NCBI GenBank assembly: GCA_038503035.1 | Contig: JAVSML010020440.1 | Location: 1-64,000 of the forward strand | Direction: 5' to 3' | From: Crocodylus rhombifer | Lineage: Eukaryota; Chordata; Crocodylia; Crocodylidae | Length of the DNA: 64,000 nucleotides | Part shown: in pieces, positions 12,901 through 24,900 of the stretch | Layout of the letters: every line of letters begins with the position of its first letter | Position numbering within the stretch: the stretch's first letter is position 1 | Position numbers and translations under genes: made by a program | Notes under the pieces: model-generated | What the model was told of the DNA's origin: nothing | The model's database searches: none | The model's input: the letters and a program-made list of their open reading frames with translations, nothing else

Positions 12901-15900
12901 TTCCTCCCCCTTTTCTGGCTCAGTATTCTCCCAAAGTAGAGGAACCCTGTTAATCTCCCCCTTAGGCATGTCTAGGAATTCTGCTGTCCCAGCATTGTAT
13001 TGTTTGTGCTGCCTCAGATAGCAAGTTAAAGGGTTGCAAGGTATGTAATATTTTTGTTCCCCACCACCACCTTTATTTTAAAGACTTCATTTTTTTCTTC
13101 TTTCTCCCGTAAGTACGTGAGTTTTTCTCTTTGGGATTTCCCCAGTGAATCCAGCATTTCCCTGTTATCCGCTTTGCTACCATTTTTACAAAAGTCATGC
13201 TGCATGTCAGAGCATAGCTTGGAAGTGCCTGTAAGAGCTGTAGTTCCACTGAGTCTCTTCACTCAACAAAGACTTGGTGCGGCAGCAGCAGTCCATAACA
13301 GGACACTTGGGAGGAGGCAACCTGAGAAAAGGCCGTTTAGGGCCTTGCTGCACAGTAATTTTAGGTGTCTTCTGGAACTCTGAACCCCTGGACTGGCTGC
13401 ATGTTAACACCTTTGAAGTGGTTTAAAGAACTCCTTATTTATCATAAAGTTACACTATAAGATCTCTAATCTGCCTAATTTTTCTTCTGTTCCATTAAGA
13501 TGTGGCCACTCCAGACAGTTATTCCGCCCAAATTGAAGTCTTCCAGCATCACGGGGTGCAGTGGCCCCTCCTGAGTCAAGTTGAGCAGGAACACCAGGTG
13601 CCTCTGCCCTGCTGCATAGAGCTAGCACCACAGCCCTGGAGCTCGCTCAGCTCTCTAGGACCATGGCAAGACGAGAGGGGTGCAGGGATCGGTGGCTGAG
13701 GTGTGGCAGCCCGAGGCAAGTTCCTGTTGACTCTATGCTTTGTTGGGCTCTGCAGGGTCCAACTGCTGGCTTTCCCCCTGTAGCTCAGCTGGCAGCAGCT
13801 GTGGTTGACAAACACCTGAAGCCCTGAAACCCAACCCCCCAAGCAGCGGGGTGGCCCCAGGCACAGAAGGCAGGGCTCAGTTCTGTCTGTCCAGGCTGGG
13901 GCTATGGGGTGGCTGCACCGCTCACAGCTGCCTCCCAAGCCCAGTGGGCTGGGAAGTCCTGTCCCTGTACCCCTCCCCACCCCCCAGACATGTTTCCAGA
14001 CTGCTGGGCCTGAGCAGAGCAAGCAAGCTCCAGGGATGCGGTGCTGGCTCTGCCCAGTGGGAGCAGCAGGTCTTGAGGGATGAGTACAGGGGCAGGACTT
14101 CATACCTCTGCAGGGCTTGGAAGGCAGCTGAGAGAGGTTTAGGCTCCCTGCCTGCTGCTGTGCTGAAGCTGCCAAGCTCAGCCCTGCTCCAGCTGCCAGG
14201 CCATGTGTCCAAGTCCTGGGGACCCAATCTTTTTTTTTTTTTTTCCTTCAGAGCTCATCCTGTTCACCACTGCTGGCCAGTTGCTGCCTGAGCTCCAAGG
14301 AGCCCAGTCCTTTTTGGAGCTCAGGCAATTCCCAGCCAGCCCAGGGTTGGGGGTAGAGGGGTGCAATACTGAGGTGGCGGGCTCCAGAGAAAAAAGGATT
14401 GGGGCCCTCAGAGCTCTAGCAGCGAGCTGGTCCTGCCCCTAGCTCCTAGTCCTGTCCCTGCTCACCAGACTTCTAGTGAGAAGTCACAGTTATGCAGGTA
14501 AAGGACAGTCAGGGATGAGTTCTTGCTCCAAGGTGTGACTGCTCCACTAAGCCAAACAACACTAAGCCTGTTAATATTTTTTCAGCTTACAGCATAAGGT
14601 ATGACAAGGCCTTCATACACCTGGTAACTAATACCACAGTTGGGTAACATTTTTGAAGTTGGTTATTTTGTACACTGAGGTATTTCTTTCCCCCTTCACT
14701 TGAAACTAATACAGCAAAAACAGTACACAAAAAGCTGACTAGGACAGTTCTCTCAATTGCAGTAATATACAGTAGATACTCATTGATCCAGACCCCATTT
14801 ATATGAACATGTGGATTGTACCAGCTCCCAATCTCATAACTGTCAAGGCAAAAAGAGGGGGAGGGGAATACCTGCATATGCACAGATTTTTTTGCAGTGA
14901 TATTATCCTGTTTCTGAACTATTGCATATCAATGTTATTTTTAAATTCCTTTCTCTTTTGTGGTATTTTTGTTAGTGATATCTCCTATATCTGAAAATTT
15001 TATCTGTATGAACAGGGGATGGTCCCAAAGGGTTCAGATCAGCAAGGATCTACTGGTTATATCCTCTTCAGCAGTTAATTTACTCTATTTTTCCTCCTAA
15101 TCTGTCAAAGGACACAATGGAGTAATTAGGAATTAAAACTGCTGACACCAAGAGTAGATGTTGGCCCACTAGCTCTCCTCACCTCTCTCCACAGACCACA
15201 TGATTTTTGTCAAAAATTCCAAATGTCCCAAGTGATAAAAATATTAATCCTTTGCTGAGGGCCTGTATGAGATCTGTTCATCAGACAACCCTAAGAATAA
15301 GGCTTGGTAGGTAGATTGGTTTAATATCTGACTTCAGTGGCATGACGCATCCACAAATCAGCTGGGAGTAATGCTAAGAGTCTTATTTTAAATTTACAAA
15401 AGGAAGAAAATACAAAGTCAGAGCTTACGATGTACTCTTGATACTGTCCTTAACTGACCACACCTTGGCCCATAAGAAAACTAATTACTAACAGTTTAGT
15501 ATTCTTACAGAATATTGGTATGTTAAGAAGTGTTCTCACATGTACTGATAGCTAAACAATGCTTCTTAGACTAAATGAACCCTGTAGTTTTATAATACAA
15601 CCTTCCGTTTTTTGAAAAGGAGACTGGACAGTCACTTTGTTGGGGTCATTTGACCCCAATTGTCCTTTTCTGCCTAGTGCAGGGGGACTGGACCCAATGA
15701 TCTACAAGGTCCCTTCCAGCCCCTAACAATCTATGAATCCGTTATTCTAATTAATTGCAGTAGATCTTCCAGTCATTAATAGCAAAATAACATAAAAGTG
15801 AGAGTTACAGCTTTTTTCTCCTTACTTTTGTCTTGTGCAAGCTTTGGATTTGTTCATAGAATAAGGTTCCCTTCACTTCCCACCCTGACCTGCCACCACT

Positions 15901-18900
15901 GCCCCGTAGGAAAGTCATGTGACTACTTCTTTTGGTCCTTTCAGTTCTCACTTAAGTGTAAACATTCTGACCAGCCCAGGACAAGTATTTTGGATCTATA
16001 TTGGTATGAAAGAACAGGTCCCATTGAGTTCTACAGAACGGCTTGCTTGACTGAAAGCTAATGGACAGACAGGTCCACCATTCAGAAGTGTTTGAAACTT
16101 GGATAAGTATATAGGGTGTCCTTTCTCAGCTTCTTGTTTAAGTATAGCTTTTAGTGCTATTTACTCAAACTTCTCCTGCTGCATATCTAATGCAATAACT
16201 AGTGGTGCAGTATTATTATACCACAAGACTGTGTTGCTAGCAGTCCATCTGTATCAAAATTTCTAAGAAAAGCCCCACTTCTGAGGGATTTATAAGTTTG
16301 GCATAAAATATATCCTGAACTAAAAATTGACCTGATCTTGATATAAGAGGACAGTGTATTGGGTTAAAATTCTAATCAGCTTGTCTCTGTGTTTCTTTAG
16401 TTATTAGACAATGTATAAGCTAAGAGTCTGATATTGTAAAGCTTTATAAACATGAGCCTCTTTATTTGAGAACTAAAAATTCACAGGACTCGGCCTAGAT
16501 AGTTTAAAAAGTTTAACAAGTGTGGTACCTGCTCCACAGGTTGCATATGGCCTATGGCACAGCTCTTTGAGCGCTCATGGGGCACTGGCCAGGTATCAGA
16601 GGACTGGAGAAGGGCCAGTGTGGTCCCCATTTACAAGAAGGGGAGAAAAGAGGACCCCAGCAATTATAGGCCAGTCAGTTTCACTTCAGTCCTTGGGAAG
16701 ACCTTTGAGAAAATTATCATGGAGCACATCTGCAAGGGCCCAGCAGGGGAGGTAATGCTCACGGGCCACCAGCATGGGTTCATTGAGGGCAGGTCCTTCC
16801 TGACTAACTTGGTTTCTTTTTATGATCACGTCACAAAGTCCTTGGGTGAGGGTGTCAGGTTGAATGTAGTCTTCCTGGACTTTAGAAGGCCTTTGACATG
16901 GCTTCCCACCACATTCTCTTTAAAAAACTCGGTGACTGCAGCATTGATGCCTGCACAGTCAGATGGGTGGCAAATTGGCTAGATGGTTGCAGCCAGAGAG
17001 TGGTGGTGGACAGGTCATTTTCGACCTCGAGGGATGTGGGCAATGGAGTCCCCCAGGGCTCAGTCCTGGAGCCTGGATTGTTCAGCATATATGTCAGCAA
17101 TCTGGATGTGGGTGTGGAATGCATGCTATCCAAATTTGCCGATGACACCAAGTTGTGGGGTGAGGTGGGCATGCTGGAGGGGAGGGACAGAATCCAGCTA
17201 GATCTAGACTAATTACAGAGGTGGGCGGATGAAAATAGGATGGAATTCAACACAGACAAGTGCAGGGTGCTGCATCTAGGGAGAAGGAACTAGCGACACG
17301 CTGATAGGGTAGGGAACACCCTTCTTGTCAACATGGTGGCAGAAAGGGATCTTGGAGTCATTGTTGACTCCAGGATGAACATGAGCCGCTGGTGTGAGGA
17401 AGCGGTCAGTAAGGCCGTACCTTCTCGTGCATTTACAGATGCATAACAAGCAGGGAGGTGATCCTTCCCCTCTATGTGGCATTGGTCAGGCCGCAGTTGG
17501 AATACTGCACTTCAAGAGGGATTGAGAAGGTCCAGAGCAGGGCCACTCACATGGTCAAGGGGCAGCAGGACAGGCCCTATGTAGAGAGGCTAAAGGGCCT
17601 GAACCTGAAAAGCCTCCACAAGAGAAGGCTGAGAGGGGATCTGGTGGCTGTTTACAAACTCCCTAGGGGGGAACAGTGGGAATTGTGGGGAGGCTCTGTT
17701 CCCCCGGGAACCACCTGGGGTTACTAGGAATAATGGCCACAAATTGTTAGAGAGAAGGTTCAGGCTGGACATCAGGAGACATTACTGTACAGTTAGGGCT
17801 GCCAGGCTCTGGAATGGACTCCCAAGTGAGGTGGTGCTCTCTCCTACCTTTTGAGTCTTCAAGAGGAGGCTGGACAGATATTTGGCTGGGATGTGATCCT
17901 GGCACCTGTTGCTGCCTGGAGCAGGGAGTCAGACCTGATGATCTGTTTAGGTCCCTTCTGACTCTATAAGTACTATGACACTAGGGAAGAAAGTGTCCCA
18001 CATGTAAAGGAGTCTCTCCTGTTATGATTCATACTTCTGGGGAGTGTGGAAAAAGCTGGAGAGTTACTCCCTTACTTTCACTTACACTTTCTGTGTTGTT
18101 ATATACATCCCACCAATGTGGAGTCATGCATTTGCTATGGTATTCCTAAATTAAGGAAAGGGTTTCTAACTTGTACCTTTTCTGTTCCTTACCTCTGAAT
18201 TAGACCCTTAATCTGTCACTAAAATGATTTTTGTATTTAACTAAAAATGATGAGCAACTAACTAGTGGTCAGACAGTCACAGGTTTCCATAATGTGTTTC
18301 TTTGTATAACCTCAGATTCCTAGTTTCATCTGTTCTATTGAGCATACCTATTTTGAAATTGATGTACAGAGTTCTTAAATAATCAGTTGCCTCATCAAGC
18401 CATTACAGACCAATAACAAACATAAAGTTTATTTTTATATAAGTTTTAATTAGTAATGTTCTTAAAGAGAAGTAGGGAAGATACAAGGGTTTTTTGTTTT
18501 TTGTTTTTTTTTAAGTATTTTAAAGATTTTATGAGTGCCTGTGATGGGAAGATCACATGGGCATTCACCATGCTGGCCCTCCCCTCTGTCTAGGACAGTT
18601 TGCCCAGTCTCATCTGCCATGACTTGTTGGGATAAACCTGATGTAATAACCGAGAGGCTGCCCATTTAATGCCCCAATGCCAGGGGGTATACACATGGCA
18701 CCAGCTTTCACTTACTGTGTCCTGTGCCTCTCAGATGGCATCCAAAGTTGTAATAGGTCCAGCCAGAGGCCAGGCCAAACTCTGCCCCTTGCTAGGCTTC
18801 TCACAGTCTACTCATACATTCCGCCCTCTCTCCCAGGGCCTCATATACTCTGCCTTGCTCCATGAGTGACCTTATTTGGGCCATCAGGCTTGCCTACTTA

Positions 18901-21900
18901 TATTCCAGGTGATCCCACACAGCCCTTCAGGTGCCATGTGCACCCTATTCTATGTGGGGATGGTCATTATGCCTAACACTAGGTTGACTTTAGCCACTAC
19001 CCCTCTCCAGGCAGTTGGCTTTTTTGGGGCTGGCCCATATGCAGCCCTTCAGGTCCACCTGCATGTTGCAGTGCAGTCCTTTGCAAGCCCTACCCTACAC
19101 CCATTACACAAAGTGCTTCAGGCCCGCCTCAGCAAACCCTACTCTGTGCAGACCTCTCTACTTATTCCTGCCCCTCGCTGGGGCCAGCTCTATACCCCCT
19201 TTGTGGGGTTTGGGGTCTTACACCCCCAGGGGCTCAGGTGCCTCTCTCTAGGCATGCCTGGCCCCACTGTCTGTTCTATGACCACTGGGTAGTGGAGCTG
19301 GGGTTATAAGGCACCCCTACCCACCTTTCACTGGGGAGGCAACTAGCCTGGCATTTCTGGGGAGCTACCCTGCTACAGGCAGCTCCACCAGGCCATTCTT
19401 CTCTATCAGGGTGCAGTTTCAAGTCATATGCAAGACAGGGAGCCTCCTGCCATCCCTATAGCTCCTGCCTCCAAGATGTTCCTGAGCAACTGCTCAGCTG
19501 GATGGTGCCTTTCCAGCTGCCAGCAGCAGACTGCTAGCTCATCCCTGAGGGCCTGAGCTAAAATGGAGTCTGCTCAGCCCTCTTTTCCAATCACCTACCT
19601 CTCCTGTGGTCATGTGACCCCCCGTTAGGGCTGGCCTGCAGTTGCTGGATGTCTTGCTGCCTGCTCTGGCCCTTAAAGTGCTCAGCTAACATAAGCTGAG
19701 CACTATTTGATCTCATGTCTTTAAGTCTTTACAGTTAATTCAACTTTTATATCATCACACTTCAAATGCAGAGGATTTTTTTTCGGAGGAGTAAGGAGAA
19801 AAGGAGGTGAAGATAACTAGTGTTTTTTTTTACCAAACTAGTTTTTGGCTTGGATTATCTGGAATAGGGTGTTTTTTGTCCTATGGTTCTGAATCTCTAG
19901 TGAGCAGTGAAGTAATTAATGCAAATTAAATGTAAAAAAATCAAGGCAAAAATATATATTGATTTTAAAACACAGTTCTGTGGTAGACCCAAGGTGTACA
20001 TTCAGAGTTTCAAAAGCACATACTATAGGGAATTGGGGCCTCTTTTTAATGGCATTTTTAGAAAGCACGCATCCGCAAATCAGCTGGGAATAATGCTAAG
20101 AGTCTCATTTAAACTTACAAAAGGAAGAAAATACAAAGTCAGAGCAGACAATGTACTCTTGATAATATTGTCCTTAACTGACCACACGGAGCTTGTCAGC
20201 TTGGACCTGTTTTACTTCAGTCTCAGAGCTGTGGTGTCAGGCACAGACCAGACCATGTCAGAATGAATTTTCAGCTCTGTATTTCCTTGCTTTTGTATGT
20301 TTTAGTCCAACCCCTCATGTCACTATCATAGGGAGCCATTTTCTTTGTGGTTTAATTGTATGAACGAATTTTGTGCTATATTCTTGGAACTGTACAGAGG
20401 GTTCCATGCCAAACATATTTGTTTACCATGGTAATGTCTGACTTGTATTATACCAGCTAATAAAGGGATTTATTTAAGGAACAAGGTAAATGACTAAAAC
20501 AGATGTGCCAGTTGGGTGAACTGTTAAAAGGAATCTTAGTTTTCAGCATTCTGTAAAAGTTATTTTTAATGTATTTCTGAGAAATTAAATTTAGTTGTGA
20601 AGATATTTTTGTGACAACTCAGCCTATGAGCCTGTTCTGTACTCTTTAAACACGGTAAACCTCTCCTCTGTTTCAGTGCAGATTTATAAGGGCCTTAATA
20701 TACAGCCTTTATTCCCCTGTTAATAATTTTTATATTATCATGAATGTTGTCTTCTCTCTAAATCTGTATTTTTAAGTTGCTCATTCAGTCATAGTAAATT
20801 TGTGTAATAAGTTAATAACATCTGAATTCACATCACAAAATCTGGCTGTATACTTGTCACATTACTTAACAATTAGTTTTCCACTGTATCAAGTCTGGGG
20901 GAGGAAGGGAGTAGAATAGTTTACACATACATAACTGGTTTCCTACAGTTGTTAACATTTCTGTTGATGACATAATATAAATTGGTACTCTGACACAGGG
21001 AAGCATCTCAAGGAATATAATAAATGTTCAGTCTAAGTGTAATCCTATTCTACTTTGCTTGAGTCCTTGAAAATTTTTGTGTCCATTCTTGTAACAGACC
21101 GTAATTTTAACCTTAAAACTTAAGTCGCAAACAGCAGTCCAGAGTAGGAGGACCCAAATCATGAACATTTTTTTCAGGTACTTGAATAAGGTGGGATAAG
21201 ATTGTATTGAGGTGCCAGAGGGTCTTGTTGCATGATATACTTAGCACATGTTATTTGCACTTAAAATGCTGGCTTCCAAGCATTCAAGCAGTAAAAAGCA
21301 TGATAAGTGCTGTTGTAACATAGCAAAGTTAAGACTTGCCTGGTGAGGAGCATCTCCAAATCTTATTACCTGACATGATGAGCTAACACCCACCTGTTCC
21401 ATGGAAGTAATACAATCAGGAGACTCCAGTGTGTGCCAAGGCTGGGACAAATAAGCAGCTGATTGCTGGTCCCAGCTCCCGCAGTGCAGCACTACCATAT
21501 TTTCAGGCATATAGCCCACACCAATGTATAACCTGCGGAAAATTGTATTTTTGTAAAATACCATATTTTTCGGACCATAAGACGCACCTGACCATAAGAC
21601 GCACCCAGTTTTTATGGCAGGAGAGACTATGTGTGCCGGCGGCTGGCCATTTTTATTGCCGGCTCCCGGCGTAAACAAGCAGCGGATGTCCCACTTGGGC
21701 TCCGCCGCCTCTGCGGGCAAGCTCCGCCCCGTCTCCCTGGGACATGGCATAAACAAGCGGCGGGTGTCCCGCTCGGGCTCCGCCGCCTCCGCGGGCAAGC
21801 TCCGCCCCGTCTCCCCGGGACACACACCTTCGGACAATAAGACGCACCCTCGTTTTCCCCCCACTTTTGGGGGGGAAAAAAGTGCGTCTTATGGTCCGAA

Positions 21901-24900
21901 AAATACGGTAGTCCATGTATAGACTGCACCCATGTATTCCCCACACCTGATAGTGCGGGCTCTGCTGGGCATGGCCGCTGGAGTTAATTGGTGCTAGTTG
22001 CTGCAGGAGAGGGGAGGGATGAGGAGCTGTGAGCCCTGCTCCCCACTGCTGCCAGCTGTGCTCAAGCGCAGGCTCTGCTGGGCATGGCTGCCAGAGCTGG
22101 GGCTGGAGCCAGCTAAAAGTGGTTCAGGGGAGGGATGGGAGGTGCAAGTGTGGGGGTTAGGGCAGGCAGCCTTGCTCCCTTCCACCAATGCCAGCCATGC
22201 TCAATCCCGCCAGGGCTCGCTGCCACCATGACATCAGCCCACGGGCAGGGATGGGCTATGCTGTTCTAAAGACTCTTTATAGCCCACACCCATCCATCAA
22301 GTTTGTAAAAACGTGTATAGCCCGTGGGCTATATGCATGAAAATATGGTAGTTTTCAAGGGTTCCAGGGCTTAGGATGCGTTTTCTTTAGATCATAGTGA
22401 GCAAGTTGTTGTGCAACTTCTCAGAAATCTGTCTAACTCATAGTGATGCTTACAACAATCGAAATAAAACATGTCCTAAGTGTAACATGGGGCAAGGCTC
22501 TGTGTCAGTCAGGTGCCTAATAGGAAATAGGATCTGGTTCTTTGCATCTCTCTAGCATATTCTATTACAGGACCACAATGCAATTTTTTGAAACATCTGC
22601 TAATGTAACTTGCTCAGTGAGATCGGGAGATAGTATTATCTTGACTCCAGAGATTGGGTAGTCAAGGAGTAGAAAGGCCTTATGAATTGCTTTGGTCATC
22701 CAGATACTCTGAAGCAAAACTGGGAGTATAGAATCCTGTTCTCCTGCTACCTATACAAAAGGCCATCATTTCTGGTTAGTTTCAGAATGTAATTGGCAAG
22801 CAAGGGGGTACAACAGTGATTCTCAGTGAGGACGCCAAAAAGAGGGTATGCCTTGAGATCCTTTCAAGGGTACCACCGTGTGTCATGCAGTGTTAGCACT
22901 GTTAGGTGTACAGATATGATTCATGAGATAAACCTAGAGGTTTCAAATGCATATTTGTACTGTTAAAAACATTCTGATGTATTGTATACTTTTTGAGTAC
23001 TTTGCAGCAAAAACAAATCCTTTGTTGCTTTTCTGTAGTCAATAAATGAGCAAAAATTAAGAGCTGGAGTTTTCTGAGGAGTGCCTTGAGTCTAAAAAAG
23101 GCTTAGAATCACTGGGTTACAAAACCAAAGGGGAAACATTTCAATTTGGGAAAGTCTGCTATGTTTATAAGCAGTGTAGAAAAAATGTGGTTAAAATCTG
23201 AGGCATTATTTTTCATATTTGTTAGTTTCTTTTGCATTTATGAAAATCTCTTATGCTTCTACATCGTATGTGTATATTAATGAAATTCATTTTCTATACT
23301 GTTCCATGTAAATACTGGGCAAGCCTGTTACAGGAGGACACTTTAACATGTATTCTAATAGTCAATTTAAATTACCTGTATAGAGGAATCCATTAGTACT
23401 AAGGACTGAATTCTTTTTGTGGTCATTCCATTGCTAGCAGCAGTGCTTACCTTGATCTTCACTGCAAAGGTGTTTCAGAAAGGGTTAAAACCCATTACTT
23501 GAATATTGTCGATCTCAGGACTTTTTACTTTTGTCCATCATTGTATAGTGTCTGAGAATTTTTTCAATGTCTCTAGCGGACTTGGTGAAGTTTCTGGTAC
23601 TTCTTTTTATTCGTGTTTAAAAACCGTGCTTTAGGGTAGAGCATTTTTATATCCATAGATTTTATTAATTTACTTTTTTAACTTAGTAAGGTAGCTAGAG
23701 GTTCTATTAACAGTATTCTTTATTCTCAAATATTCTGTATTTCTGCTGAAATTCCTTCAGTTTTTAAACAATTACAATTTCTTCATTTGCTAAGAAAAGG
23801 ATCGCTAATAGTTGCAGGTTTTCAGTGCACCCTTTATTTTCATTTAAACAAATCAAAGGCGGTGGAACTCCAAACATGTGCTTCAAATTGAATATGTTCC
23901 CTCCTGAATAAAGCTGGATTTAAACATGTGCTATCCTGAATCAGTGCCCAGATCTAGCTTGCATTCATATATTATATTCCCTTTCTTTCTTTTTTTGTAT
24001 TTATATGGTATGTAGCCTGATGGGGCCTCTGTCAATGACTGGCTCATATGTACTGCAGTAAAATAATAATAATAGTAATGTATTGCCTGTTGTATGTTCT
24101 TTCAGGTTTAGAAATAGGTCCTTCTATTCCACATATGTGAAGCCTCATTGGTTCTTTCATTTAGAATAATTGGAGTATTTAGTGGCTTTCTTGTTCTCAT
24201 TTGGTTGCATTTTATTTAATCCTAGTAGTGAAAATATCCAGATAAAGCACAGAAGGTTACATTTTCATTTTTAGTGGGTTCCCATCCAGACAAATTTATC
24301 AAAGGCTGTCTATTTGTAGGCAACTATTGTAATCTGATCCTAGCTCTTCTGAGCTTAAGTTTAGAGTGAAAAATGTGCCCCCTGATTAAATATACCAATT
24401 AAGGATTTTAGGGGTCTTGGTTTTGACCCACTTGAGATGGATCGCTGACCTCAAAGCAGTATGTTTGGTATTGAATTGTGGAACCATTACAAGACAATTA
24501 AATAATTTTTCTAAGGATTTTTAGGAATCCTCCTCCTCCAGTTTCCCCCTCGTCCTCCTCCCAAAAAAATTTCTCTTGAACTGAACCTTTCTTAATTATT
24601 TGAGTTTGAAGGTATGTAATTGTGATGCTGATCTAACAATATGGTCTGACAAAGAAAAGTGTAATTACCCATCTCATTTATCCTGTGCTGAGCAGACAAG
24701 TAGAGCAGTATTTGTTTCAACCTTACTTAAATGTTACCTGGCTTATTAAGATGGATTTATCTGTGTTTGTTTTAAAAAAAAACTCACAAATTTTGAAATT
24801 TCCATAGATCCCTACAAGATTTAAATATCCAGTGACTTCATTGTCAATGCTTATTTAAGTACAGTACTGCACAAGTCATGCAGATAGCTGATGCGAAGGT

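Larger units (their letters stand above)
21495..22348. mobile_element. TA-flanked MITE (CCATATTTTCAGGCATATAG ends) with a second MITE inside
   Basis: The terminal inverted repeats are about 25 bp with one mismatch, starting CCATATTTTCAGGCATATAG on the left and CCATATTTTCATGCATATAG on the right strand. TA dinucleotides flank both sides (21493-21494 and 22349-22350), as expected for Tc1/mariner-like elements. Without the inner element it is about 500 bp. The interior is GC-rich and non-coding. Confidence 0.8.

Noticed and set aside
13779..13800. TGTAGCTCAGCTGGCAGCAG resembling a tRNA A box
   Set aside because: No B box, no acceptor stem pairing and no anticodon arm follow at the right spacing; neither a tRNA nor a tRNA-derived SINE can be supported.
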